Of a DNA stretch of 64,000 bases, positions 12,438-25,653 are shown piece by piece. The notes under the pieces are model-generated. The model was not told the DNA's origin. It did not search any database and saw only the letters and a program-made list of their open reading frames with translations. The translations under genes were made by a program, and so were the position numbers. Location: NCBI GenBank assembly GCA_905250125.1, contig CAJNOL010000003.1, forward strand, positions 1 to 64,000, written 5' to 3'. Origin of the DNA: Rotaria sordida. Taxonomy: Eukaryota > Rotifera > Eurotatoria > Philodinida > Philodinidae. The stretch's first letter is position 1, and each line of letters begins with the position of its first letter.

Positions 12438-13286
12438 GTTTAAACGAAAAAAGAATAATGACAAATAGTTTCGTGACTAATCTAGTCTATTCAGAAGAAA
12501 AGAAAAACAAATGGAATTTATCAAAAGTGAATATATAACATTATGATACGCTAGATGGCTTATGTACATCATGTTTCTTATCTTTACAGGTAACGCGAAA
12601 GTTTTCAGACAACATGTTGGTTCATTTTTTTTCTTGTATTTTGATCGTATGTTGGTTCATATTTATTGTATTGATCGTAAAGACCAATTCCATCTAATTA
12701 TAATTATCTCGACAGTATGAGAGATTTTTGTAGACTTTGTTAGTTTTTTTGTTGAGTTTTGAGATTATTAAAATGAAAACAGCCATCGAGTCAGCAGTAA
12801 GAACAAATGATTCTAGACCATGATTAGCTGAGATAATCAAATGATCAGTACACTGTATATTCCTGTAAAAAAGAGAGTTGATAGGTATTGGTAAAAGTCT
12901 TGTAGTAATAGTCTCATCGATGTGTTTTCTTGAAAAGATCTTTTATTTTTTTCATTTACTAGTTGGATCAAAACTTTTTCTTCATATTTAAACAACATGA
13001 AGGAGAAAAGCATAACTTTAGAGGATGAAGGTTAATAAGAACAGAAAAGCTTTTCAATTCAAACTTATATAGCATTATGCGAGATATATTCATAGTTCGA
13101 AATTAAAAAATCAAACATCAAGAGTGCTTTGCATCTTAATTCGCACTCTAGATTTTGTCGAGATGCGTTCTAATTAATTATTTCTTTTAATGGTAATATG
13201 GAACGACGAAAATAAAGTAGTTCACGTTTAAGATTATTACTGGTATGAAAATATGACATAATAATGTTCGCTTTCATTTATAATCG
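12438..13286. other. Intergenic, left flank of the ARM-TIR block
   Basis: No gene. The right part is the left copy of a direct repeat, listed separately. Confidence 0.5.
12718..13195 (+). repeat. Direct repeat, left copy
   Basis: Starts GAGATTTTTGTAGACTTTGT and matches 17517-17973 in the same orientation through many shared blocks: AAATGATCA.TACA.TGTATATTC, TTTACTAG.T..ATCAAAAC, AAAA.CATAACTTTAGA, TGCGAGATATA, ATAGTTCGAAA. Identity looks moderate (old), with small indels. Confidence 0.7.
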
Positions 13287-15100
13287 GTGGCTTCAACTAT
13301 TGAAAATCGTATTTATTTTGTTCATGTACAACAACTTCTATACATCGCTGTTCAAAGCACTCTATTTGTGTCATTCGTGACGACTGAACAACAACTATTT
13401 ATTGATCATCACGCCGAATTAGTTACGGCATTTATTGAACGTCTCGATCGAACTATGTCTGAACACTCGGCCACTATGATGCAGAAAGATTATTCTTTAG
13501 GGACTCTCAATGAATGTATCTTGTTCATTCTTTGGAATCTCTCAGATCGAACAGCACTGATGCCGATTCTATTAAAGTGTGGTTTGGCGAAGAAAATTGC
13601 TAGTTGGCTTGGACAAGCAGCAATGCTAAACAATAAAGGTTGACGACCAGTAATTAGTGTTGTTCACAATATTTCTCGCCTCTCAATCAAGTTGAAGTGA
13701 TCCAAGTGATCAAAGAATACCAGAATATGTAAGTGAGTCTCTTTTTTTTCTAAATTCGAGGATTGGGAATGTATTGTTCTTCTTTTTTGAAAGAAAAACA
13801 GACAAAGTCGATTCGCACAATTTGATCACTACGATGACCTTAGCACTTCTATCGAAGCCAGGACAAATCAAACAGGATAAGAAATGGATGAATGCAGCAC
13901 TCAATCAGTTACTCCAATTAGCCGTGGATGCTGCGAAAGGCGATCATTTTCAACATGACAGCTTTCGTGTCAGTGAACCATTGGATATTCTCGTAAAAAT
14001 ATTCGTAGTGGAAGAATGTCATTAGACTATATTCTCTGTCCTGCCAAAACTGAACCATCATCGGTTATAGTATCAATCATTCGTTTATTTATCTCCTTAT
14101 TTATGAATTTTGCGAATACTTTTAAAGAAATTGATCGCTTGAAACAATTTACTTTGATCGCTCTCTTGAATATTCTTTGGAGTATTACATTTCAAGCAAA
14201 CTACGCACAGGAATTGGGACATTATGAAGAATTAATTATGACCATTCGGAGATTACTCGATAATGAAAACGGACAAGAAATTCTCGAATAATACAAAACT
14301 CGCTCGATGGAAACAGTTCTACAAGCTGCCAGTGGCATTTTACACAACCTCAATTTGCACAATAAGAGTGACATAACATTTCAGGAACTTGGTAACATTC
14401 ATCAGTTGGATCGATTAGAAGGCTTAGAGAAACATAATGATTGCCTATTGAAACTTTCTTATCTTCGAAATTTTAGAACGGTTGAGAAACTATGGATCAT
14501 GATTAGTTATTATCATGGCAATAATGTATTTTGTAGCCGAATACTAGAATTATTTGCGACATACAGTGACACGTTTGAGATATGGATCGATTGAACTCGT
14601 TGTCAGACTGTCAATGATCTATGAGAATAGATTGTCGAAGGAATGGAACGTGCATCGGCCATTGTTTGTCTTCTCTCCAACCAATACTTTGAGAGTAAAT
14701 CTTGCCGTCAAGAATTTGTCTATGCCGCCAATTTACCAAAGAAACTAGTAGTACCCGTTTTGCTCAGAAATTTTCGCTCCAAAAAGGTGGCTCGGTAAGT
14801 GAAAAAATTTGTTCGCATACCAAGCATGGAAATATTTTTCTGTTAGGTATTCGAATGTTCTGTTTGAAATATGTTCGTTTTCGAGATCTCTTTCAACCAG
14901 ATTCAGCTAAACTGACTAAATAGTTAAACACCGTTTTGTTGCCTCTCTCGCCAACCAAACCGGAGAACGTCGGACATCTCTTACCGCCACAACATTATGA
15001 TGCACCAAGGTCTACTTACCTGATCACTTCTTCCACCGCTGTGAATCTTCGTCCATTCGATCAACGAACTTTGTCTGACTTTCATCCAATCGCTGTATAA
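13287..15100 (+). pseudogene. Degraded ARM-repeat/TIR domain gene
   Basis: A row of open segments in changing frames reads as one protein when joined by eye. The first part is alpha-helical and ARM/HEAT-like (ECILFILWNLSDRTALMPIL; SEPLDILVKIF; TLIALLNILWSITFQANYAQ; AASGILHNL). A TIR domain follows: an IMISYYHGNNVFCSRILELF strand-helix start, SDTFEIWID, CRQEFVYAA-like box near 14710-14735, and LKYVRFRDLF near 14870. A Ser/Pro-rich tail (LPPQHYDAPRSTYL) runs to a TAA at 15098-15100. Breaks include stops at 13641-13643 and 14921-14923 and frameshifts near 13750, 14010, 14560 and 14700. TIR domains act in innate immune signalling or as NADases (as in SARM1). No splice signals explain the breaks, so it is called a pseudogene. 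It sits between two direct repeats. Confidence 0.7.
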
Positions 15101-17516
15101 TTGGTTTGTTTCGTGTATCTTGATGAAGAAAGATCATTAAAAAAAAAATAACACTTTTCAGAAATTGGATTTTCAAAACTACTTCTCAGGCAAAAGCAAG
15201 AGAAGCAAAGTTTCAAAGGATTTCATGGAATCCATGAAGAAACTATATATATTTTCAGTGAGCAACTGGGGTTAGAAGACGCACAGAAGAAGAAAAGATC
15301 AAACCGATACTAATGTCTGAAATTGAGTTTTTATATTACATTGCGCATTCTTGGAAGTCTGCAACAGCCTTTTAAGCATCGTAAAAATAGCCAATACTCG
15401 TCCGTCAGTTTCCTCGGATAAAAATGACGCGCACATGTCAAAATCTAATTTTCTCGTTTAGTCACGTAAAAATCGATTTACATGTAAGAAACAGATGTTA
15501 AAAATAGTTCAAGAGTGGCTCTTCCACATCTTCATCCAGCCATGTGCCTTATCGTTGCCGATAAAGCTTATAAGATAATCAACATTATTCCATTCAAATC
15601 TTAACTCATTTTCAAATCTGAGCAAATTTAATCATCATTGACGGTGTGAGTGATGCATCAGTATCGATGATCGATTTCTCTTCAGTACTCAAAAATTTGT
15701 ATACCAAAATAAAATATATGCCTTCATCCACTTTCAAAGTCGATCATTTTTCATCAGATGAATTGTCTCTCAGTGACATTTGCATCGAAATAAGAGATGC
15801 TGTGTAGCATATGACGAAATGCATTTTAAAGCACAAGAAAAACATAGAATATGCAGTTGACTATGCCACATGAGAGAAAGAGAATGTTCATAACTTTGCT
15901 TTCTTTCTTCTTTCTAAGTACTTATGTCATCTTCAATTAGCAAAATTCTAAGAAATCAATCGAGTATTTCCGATCTCTTGTCCTACATCATCCATCAATA
16001 TTCTAATTTAGTTGAGATATGCGATCACTTTCATGCATGTATAATTTTTGGTAACTTGCGAGCACGTCAACCCACGCACGATAAGCAACCGCAAATATGC
16101 TTCAGCGTTGGAAAACAGACAGGCCAAAACTACTATTGTTAGTGGAGGAATCATCGGTGCGAATGCTGTCTATGAATTATTACATAGCAGCTATCACAAT
16201 CTCACTATTTACAAAGCACATCAGAAAAACAATATTACCTTTGCACACAACAAAGACGACACATATCATCAACGCTATCAGAAAGGTTTATTCACATAAG
16301 AGCGAATAATTGATAGTGTGTACGTCAGAGCTAGGATTGGTACTTGTATAATACTTGATGTGCATTCTCAATAAAATCTTTACATCTTGTATGAAACACA
16401 AATCATATAAGGTCATTTTGCTTGGCGTTCTTCACAGTACAAAATGATGTACACCCATCCTTTCAATCTGTTGACTAACAGCAGAAATATTGCAAATCGT
16501 GCCTAAAACTACACGTACTTCCTGCATTTAGACACAGGTTTTCGTTGAATGGAGCTCACGTCAGAAAAGTACATATAGGTATTTTGTAGATCTTAAGAAG
16601 ACGAATAAAATCAGCCTATTAGGCATGGACTTATGTCAAATGGCATAGAAATTATAATGAAAATACTTGAATTTTATCAAAAGTACTCGTCCTAGTTCTG
16701 GTGTATGCCGATTCAACAAAAAGTCTTCCAGCCAAAAATAATCGCCGCACCATTTTTTGCTCTTCAACCCGTTGAATTCCATCCCATCGTGAGTCTTGTA
16801 CTTCTTATTGGGCGTAACGAAAGTATTCTGGTAGAATATCGTAGTACCAATGTATGTAACATTGTTTTTAACAACGAAATTCTCATTTATTCCTGCAACA
16901 ATTTCTTAATTCATCAAAACTATCATTGTATTTAAACGGAAACGTATTCTTACATTGCAGAGAGGGATGTGAGTGTGAGCGTAAATAGATGCAGTGAAAG
17001 CCCACACATATCCCCCTACGCCCAACAGCCACCGCCTTAGCCACACTCCTGATGGACATCTCAGGTTTTCACGCATCATTCATTCATATATTTAGGCTCA
17101 TCGACAACTGACAGAAATAAATCATACGACATTAGCACTTGGCGTAGCTTTGAATTCTGCTTCATTCTTTACGGATTATTTTGATATATTTGAACTTATA
17201 TTGTGTTAAATTAGTAAATAGAATAATTTTACATGAGTAATATTGTTTCCTAATAATTAGAGCTTTTGGTTTTACTAGATTTGTTCATTGGTTCCTATGA
17301 AAAATTGAATTTTTGTCTGATTTAGTGAAAAATTGCATGAACGAACTAGAAATGTCTTTATAATGATTCGTCGCAAGTTTCCTTAATGCTTTACTTGACA
17401 TATACATTGAAAGTTGTTATCTTTTGACGCAATGACCTCGAGAATGAAGAATTAGCACCATCCATTGTGAGATCTTTGGTATGAAATTTCATTTGTTTAC
17501 AGAGAATCGGCAAAAT
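15101..17516. other. Region with short coding-like scraps, unassigned
   Basis: Less AT-rich than the rest of the window and within the direct-repeat block. Short open frames occur at 15924-16142, 16048-16299 and 16705-16935. One (16048-16299) contains TTIVSGGIIGANAVYELL, which resembles an FAD/NAD-binding glycine motif, but the rest gives no support. These may be remnants of genes or transposons. Confidence 0.3.
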
Positions 17517-17973
17517 AGCAGATTTTTGTAGACTTTGTTTTTTATAAAGATTTCAGACAATTAATAGGACAGTAGTGGTAAATTAAATCGTAAGCGCAGC
17601 TGATTCTAGCTCATGAATAATAGAAATAATTAAATGATCAATACATTGTATATTCTTTCCAAATGACAATTGATACATATTCCAAGAAGCCTCCTAGTAA
17701 TATGTTCATCAATGTTTCCACTAGAAAAGATTTTTATTTTTGATTTACTAGCTAAATCAAAACTTTTTCTTCAAATTCAATAGGATAAAAGAGAAAAACA
17801 TAACTTTAGATAGTAAAGATTGATAAGCATAGGAAAGCTCATTAATTCAATCTTGTAGAACCTGATGCGAGATATAGAAATAGTTCGAAACTAAAGAATT
17901 AAAAGTTGACAACTTTGCACTTTAATTAATACTCTCGACTTCGTTAAGATGCCATCTAACTGTGTTTCTTTTA
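17517..17973 (+). repeat. Direct repeat, right copy
   Basis: Matches 12718-13195 in the same orientation, starting AGATTTTTGTAGACTTTGTT and ending at a TTTCTTTTA block. The copies are about 4.8 kb apart and enclose the ARM-TIR pseudogene. Confidence 0.7.
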
Positions 17974-20900
17974 TTCTCATTTTCTATTCTCTCTGAGAAA
18001 TAATTCTCACAGCATTGTTCAAGGTTCTAAGTTATGTTGTTTAAATTCTTTTGAAATATTTTTCAACATAATAAAAATAAAGAAATTTTAGTCTAGAAAC
18101 ATCGAACAACTCATTCCGATCAGACTTTTTTTTCTGAAGTCTTAAAAATATCTCTGTGCTATTTCGTATAATAAAAATAGTTATCAAATGTTTGATTCTA
18201 TATTCGTAAACAGAAACTGCGACATCATTCGTTAAAATAAGAGACGTTTTTTAAAAAGAATATTAAAATTTCGTGACCTATCATAGTTAACTTAAATTTT
18301 CTAACTAATAAAAAACTGTCTGATAGTCTATAGAGTAAAATTAAAATACATAATTATGTAGTCTTTAAAATTCTGATTATTTCTGCATAGCAAGAATGTC
18401 TAATACACTTTAAATCTATTAGATCCATTAAGAAAATAAAAATATTGAAAAATTAATCTTGTCGAAAAAAATATGATATGCTTCTTATTATCTTTAGAAG
18501 CGTGATAGATGATTTATGTAACTTGGTCAACCAATAGACGATATGATGATCTCAAGCATTGAGTCGTTAAAGTGGAAAATTCAATTAAAAAAATCATTTG
18601 AAACAGAAGAATATCTTTTTGATGAAAAAAACCTAATCAAAAACGTGAAAAACAATATTAATTTAATAAGAAGTATATTATATCTTAATTAGTACACTAA
18701 TTCAATATTTTATTGTTATCTTCCAGGTCTACAACTAGAGAAGGCCCATATTTATAACTATAGTCCTTAATGATTCATAGAAAAATCAACCAAAAATCAC
18801 AAAAATGTCAGATTTTGATGTCCATGTAATACTTGACGATTATAAGTGAAACGTATTTAATATTTAAAGATATACTTTATTAAACACAACAGAACTCTAA
18901 TTATTTTTGCAATTGACTTCGTCATCATTTAGGTTTTTTAGTTAGTATAACTTAAAGATATTGTATTGAAAATGTTGCCAACATAAATAAATCATGATAT
19001 TATGAATGTAACGTATTCTATACGTCTGATAAATAGTTCTGTTAAAGATCCATATAAATGTATGATTCCGAGATGAGTTTATTACTTGATTCTTTTCAAA
19101 GTATCAAACATAAACTAATGAATTTATCCTTTTTTTTATAATTAAAGTTAAAAGATTATTAATAAAAAAATAAATCAATGTTCTGAGAATAATTTCAATC
19201 TTGAATTTAACTTGCATTGGTTATTTCTACAACATAAATTATGCATTAATAAACAACAACAACTTGTATACGTTGTACATTGAACATATGTTTTGTAATA
19301 AATAAATAAAAACATCAACTTTTTTTTTTTGTTTCTTAATGCATAAACAACTATATCAAATTGCTCAGATTGGGTTTCTCATTACTACTTTACATGAAAT
19401 TTCTGCAGGTGTCTTGTTTCTTATTACACACATTTAAACAAATATAAAATAAAATAATTTCAATATGTTTTTTTTAAATTAGTTTATGTATTAGAAAATA
19501 AAAACTACTATTGTCAAACATTTGAATCAACAAAAACATGTTGATCTTGTTCATTAATTCTATTGGTAGATATTTTATTCAAGGTTATGTAAAAAATATT
19601 TGATACTAAGGTTACGGAAAATCTCTCTGCTTTGCTAAGATATTTATTAATGCCTATTTAAGTAGTGATTTTTTTCATTGTATATGATTCAATCATCTTT
19701 TGTATTGTTTTGATGGACTTTTTATTTCTTTTATTTCTATTCTATCATTCATGATAAGCTCTTGGGTTTTATAAAAAAAAAAAAAAAAGAAAAACTAATT
19801 TTCTACTACAAGAAACAAGTCGTTTTCAATTTTTATTTTATACCAATTAGACTAATATGGAAAAATAAAGAGAAAGTAGATTCGTAAGTCGGTAAACGAC
19901 TCTTTGATTAACATAGTATGGAAAAACCCTATGTTGAAACATATTTACATCAATATACTATTCCAATAATCTGTATATTGACAGGAAAAAGAAAAAGAAA
20001 AGGTATTCTATGCTATGCTAAATAAACGAAGCCAATTTCGGAGGCTTTTGTGCGCATCCATGGTCGATTGTATGCAAATAATAAAATCGGGAAAAGGTGA
20101 CTAGCTTACAACGAGAGAGAAAGAGAGAGAGAGAGGGAGTGAGAAGAGAAAAGATCACAAATAAGAAAGTGGGAAAGGAAATGAGCACATTCAAAAATGA
20201 TCGATGCGTTTTTTTCTCGTGTCAACGACAATGACTTTACTATGAATACCTACTTTGAGCATACTAAAAAAACAAGTGCGTAAAAACGAAAAAAAGGAAA
20301 AAAAGAACTAGAAACATAATGATGACGGTGGTGATGCTGCTGTTACTACTACTGATGGTGATGATGATGATTTGATGTCCGTTCGTCACTCTTTTACATT
20401 TTCTTTTCTATGATCTATTGAGACAAATGGGTTTCGCTTGTCGAGTATATTTGCATGTGTGAATATATGTATGTTGCGTAGGAGTAAAACGAAGATTGTT
20501 TTTTATTGTCATTCATAGACGTTGCGCGTCGGTCGACTCGTTATAATGCTGACAACTTTCTTTTATTTTTAGTACTATGTAGCATATATGCACATTTGAT
20601 TGTTTTTCTTCACTTAGATCTATTGTATTCTTTATCAACGACCATATACATTCAAGTTAACTTGAAAAGAAAAAATTATTTCAAATTTCATTGATATTTT
20701 AAAGATCTATAATTGAAATGATCAAGTAAGCCAGTGTAAAGAAATTTTCAATTATTTAATAGTCAAATAAAAGAGAAAACGACAATAATATGTTCTTGAC
20801 AATAAAAAACATGGAAATAGTTTTAGTTCATTTACTTGAAGAGTTATTCCTAGAAAAAAAATAGATAAATAAAGATTTTATATTTAATATATAATAGTGA

Positions 20901-22340
20901 GTTTTCTTCGGATACTTTCAGCATTCTGATCAAATAAATTTTAAGTAATTAGTCATATGATTAATTTTTTCTGATTGAAACTTATTCTTCTTTGAAAAGA
21001 TTAAATAACTTAGCTTTTGTGGTTTTCTTTTCATAAAGATAAAAGAATTAGCATATGACATTCCTGAGTACATTGAACACTTGAACCAGGCATGTATATA
21101 TATATATATATATAACTTCATTCTGAATGAGATATTTATTATTTTTGACAATGATTTTAGTCCAATGCCAATATGTATCCAATAAGTGATCCTCTGTAAC
21201 AACAATCTCTTTATAAAAATTAATCATATATACAGATGCATGTTTATATGTTGATAGTATGTGTTGTGAGAGTAGTTATAAAAAGAAGGTTCAGTAGCAA
21301 AACAAGTAAGATGATAGAAGGAAATTGAGAGAGATAGAAAATCACAACGAAGAAGCACTTAGACAGCCAAACAATTGTTGTAGTGGGTGGAGACAAGTTG
21401 TATCTTCATTATTTATTTCTAAAGCATCAGTTTCCATTAAAATGAATTGACTGACTAGCTATTTCTACATACCAACCGACGAATTCTGTTTTCCTTTTTT
21501 TGACTATAATTAGACATGCCATCTTTATTGTCGATGTTGAAACTATAAAAAAATAGGATTGGAAACAGTCAGACAACGTCATTTTTCTTTTTTTGTTTCT
21601 CTTATTTAGAATTAGCATGCGTTAAGCAACACATATTGATATTTATACAAAAATAGATTCTAAAGATTTGTGAACTCTTTTTCTTCTTAATAAGAATCAT
21701 ACTAATAATAATCATAATGTTTTCCACTATCATCAGCACTCTTTTCCTGTTTTTTTTTTGTATGACAAGCAAAGCATAATTCTTTTAGTATTCCTATCAT
21801 CATTGTGTTCACTGTTCATATGTTTGAATCGATCAATCATTATTGCATCTCGTTTATTTTTCTCTCTCTTCCTCTCTGAGTTTTACCTGCGTACACTCAA
21901 CCTATGCTATTAAAGAATGGACGCAAATATGAAAGTTTGCTTGCTTATGCTTGGCAAATTCATAGACATCCGGTCTTGCTACCAAGCAAATAAACGCCTT
22001 TATCCAAAAGCTGATTTTATACTCGTGGGACAGTATAATAGAGATTGGAAAAGAAGAAAAAGATGAAGAAAAATGTGCCGATTCAATATCTTAACTACTA
22101 ATATTCCTGGCAGAACAACAAGAGAGAAAGTGAGTGAGTAAGTAAAAAAGACAGAAACAAAGTTGTTCTCTTATTTCTTCTACTTCGTTTTCCTTTATGC
22201 TTTCGTGTCTATATTCCTTTTAGTGTGCTGTCTCTTTCAGTAATAGTTGAAATATGTTCTCCTGCTCATAGTGTGGGTATTGGAGCCGATCGATAATATG
22301 CAAACGATCGAGAATTACTGCCGTTGTCGGCATCTTTGTG

Positions 22341-22343
<3 letters not shown>

Positions 22344-22374
<31 letters not shown>
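22344..22374. repeat. CT dinucleotide microsatellite
   Basis: About 15 CT units in gene-free DNA. Confidence 0.9.
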
Positions 22375-22378
<4 letters not shown>

Positions 22379-25237
22379 TTCACCACTTCTCTATTTCGCT
22401 TTTCCACTTGTGCTGTTAGTCGGAAAAACTTCTATCAGAATGTCTACTGTCCTGGTGTGTTTGCACAAATCACATTATAATCTCATTGTCGCTGTTTGCC
22501 GCTCGACCAAAAACTACTGGCATGGATATATTTTTCCTGTTTTACCGTATGGGAATTGTTAAAGCATAATGAGAAGTGCTGAAGCATGCATAATAGTTCC
22601 GTAGTTATTTTTCTCTTTATTTTACACCATACATCAGATATATGAGATTATTAATTAAACAGAGAAGAATAGAAGATGGAACGTAAATTTTTTGTGGCTA
22701 TTTAATTATATTCTGTTTTATGGGGCATAAACTTATTCATGGTGTTATTTTCTTTGTAAAATATCATATAGAGTTTTTGTTTATTGCCATTAACTATTTG
22801 AAACAAAATTATAATTTTATTGTTGAATGTTTATGAGACTTCTGATGGCGTTAATCATAAATGAAAAGATCTGAAATTCGAATCTATTACAATTTGTTTA
22901 TGATTGAGGACATTTTTTATTGCATGCGTATCACTTTTTCTTTTTCCATACTGTTTTTACTGTCTCATTTGTTCTATCACAAATGCTCACGCACATTTGT
23001 TTTACAAAGCAAGTAAGTAAACGAATGAGTAAAAATAAGAAAAGGAATATTTTTCTTTTTTTTTGTTGCAATAGAAAAAAAAAGAAAGAGTTTAGTGTCA
23101 CTAATACTATCGTTCTTTCATTTATTCATCAATGTGCATGCACACATATATAACTACTTATTTATCTTTTGAGTTATATTCATGTAGTACATTGTAGTTC
23201 AGTAAATAATCATCTGTTTCATTAATAGAAATTGATTAAAAAAAAGCCTATTTCTTTTTCTTAATCAGATGTATCGTGACTTACTTTTTTTTTTCTTTGA
23301 ATATTTTTCTAATACATATGTCAACATCTTCTCTATAAATATGATGGACCTTAGATCAATCTGGTTCTCATTGCCTTATGATGATTATCGTATCGATAAT
23401 AGAAGCAATATCTTCGCTTAACGGCAAACCATTGCCTTTCAATGTATTGATCATGGTAAGATATACACATAATCAATACTCGTCTATTTTCTTATTTTAT
23501 TTTTTTTATCATATGATGAAAATAGAAGAAAACAAAATGTTGAGTTTTTCAAGATAAGACCGCATTGATCCTGAAAATAATCAAACAAGAATATATGTCG
23601 AGGTGTTGTTTTGTAATTTTTGCTCATCTTTTTTTTTCTTATCGATGTACTCATTTCATCATATAGGTTTCCTTATACTTGTATACATAGATATATATAA
23701 ACATCATCGTCGTTTCTGAAGATAACAATCCCAGTTGTTAATGCGATCGATGTCGCATTGACAAGAGGATTTTCTTGTTTGTTTATTTATTTATTTGCAT
23801 GAGCGATTGTTGAGTTTTTCTTTTTTTTCTTTTGAGTGCGATATTCTGTGTAGATATAGACTCCGTCTTCAGAAATATAAGGGATCGACATAAAACTAGC
23901 AGATAGATAAATATACAAGGCAGATACGGTGACATTTATGTATATAGATATAAATAGATAGAAGAATACAAGCTGTACATTTAAATTGAAAGATAATTGA
24001 GCTATATGACTCTCAGTAGATTTTGTTTTTACGATTATCTTGTTTTTCTCATATGTCAATGTGAAAATAGACCCTTGTACATATACAAATATATGTTGAT
24101 TGAATATATATGACGCAAAAAAAGAGAGACATATATTTCATCATTCATATTTCAATATTTTTTTCTTTATCATTAAATCTTATATCAAATTAGGAAAATA
24201 AACAAGTGTCTTCATAGGATCATAATGTTGACTGTCAATATCATGTTGTCTCGAGTGTTTCATATTAGTCACATATAGATACCGTTCCGTTTTTTTCTTC
24301 TATAACTGTAGGAATCTATCAATCATAGTTTTCCTGTAAGAATACATGGGTATGTCGGAAAAGATCATTATCCATCGTTTAACGATAGTAATGGAGTAGC
24401 CTACAGTGATCACAGTCGGTTGATAATTTATCCATCTATTATGATTTTGTGTTTGCTTGCTTTGTTTCTCTGTCTGTGTTTTCTTTTGATATCTCGATCA
24501 CATTTTCTTATTGCGTGTACAACATCAATTCGAATGGATTAGTTGTGTTGTTCGACAATGACTAGAAGCATTAGTCCCATTTGTAGGAATACTAATAGTT
24601 ATCAGACAAAAGAAAACAACTAAATCTATAGAAAAATAGATTTCAATTTGTATAATATATCAATCGTAAATAATCAAAGCAAATCAGTCAGCCAAGATAG
24701 AGTCAAAAAGTTATGATGTTGCTGATCATTTCCCTCCTCTTCCTTCCTCAACCGGTACCGCTAAATGACAAAATCGACCTTCAGCAATAGTGACTTCATT
24801 TATTTTCTCTAAGCATATACAAATAGACATATTATAAAAAGAAAGAAATTGCAATTTTAATGTTTTTCTAGGATGACAAAAAAAAAAGAGAAAAAAAGAG
24901 AAAAAGCTAAGTAAGATACAACTAACCATTTTTCTTTTTTTTTGTGTTAACAAGATTTTTTGACTGTATCAAGGTTCTTCTTTCCTTCTTTTTTTTTCTT
25001 ATATAGGTTTTCTTTTTCTTTTTTCTCTTTTGTTTTATATATTTTTGATCAAATCAGTAACAATGCTGATTAGACTGCTTCTCAGAATCTTATATACAAT
25101 GAAAAAGCTTGACATTGGCATTCCCACACAAGAAGAGAAGCATCAACAGCAGTCAAACGGAACGGTAATAGTAATTGGAGATTAGACGATTTCTTTTCGT
25201 CAACATCATCATTTTTCTCTCATTCTCTTTCTGGTTT

Positions 25238-25240
<3 letters not shown>

Positions 25241-25274
<34 letters not shown>
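25241..25274. repeat. CT dinucleotide microsatellite
   Basis: About 16 CT units roughly 380 bp upstream of the receptor start codon; a CT tract this close could be part of the promoter or 5' UTR. Confidence 0.85.
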
Positions 25275-25278
<4 letters not shown>

Positions 25279-25653
25279 GTTATATTCTACACTTCTTCTT
25301 TTCATACGTCGAAATAACGGCGTTTGCTCCTCACGCATGATCGTCTCAAAATGAGACATGCTACATCATGGCGAAAGAATCAATCAGAAGATGACGCTTT
25401 CGGCAGACCGCTTGAAACTTCGACTACAACTACCAACACCGTTCTGGCATTTCTATATTCATCAAGAAAAACGACACAAACTATTCATATTAAATTTGAA
25501 ACCAATCTTCATCATCAACGTGCAATCGAGCACATTATCTTCATCTTCATCATCATCATCATTTGCCAGAAGCATACTAATCATCTTCAACATCACGTCT
25601 CTTTCTTATCATTTATATACATATTTTTCTTTATTTGCTGCTCATTGTTCGTC

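Larger units (their letters stand above)
17974..25653. other. Long gene-free region upstream of the dopamine receptor
   Basis: About 7.7 kb without a convincing gene on either strand. It carries microsatellites: GA near 20118-20140, GATGATG near 20340, TA near 21095-21113, CT at 22344-22374 and CT at 25241-25274. Open frames here are low-complexity (poly-Ser/Leu from CT, poly-Lys/Phe). It may hold distal promoter or enhancer sequence of the receptor gene; nothing specific is seen. Confidence 0.6.

Noticed and set aside
16048-16299. FAD/NAD-binding motif (GGIIGANAVYELL)
   Set aside because: Only one short motif; the flanking sequence gives no oxidoreductase pattern and the frame is short.
12718-17973. 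Intact LTR retrotransposon bounded by the direct repeats
   Set aside because: No TG..CA ends, primer-binding site, or gag/pol-like frames were recognised between the repeats.
22247-22562. Two overlapping plus-strand frames with poly Ser-Leu
   Set aside because: They come from the CT microsatellite.
23787-24059. Minus-strand frame with hydrophobic runs
   Set aside because: Low-complexity, no homology recognised, no splice context.
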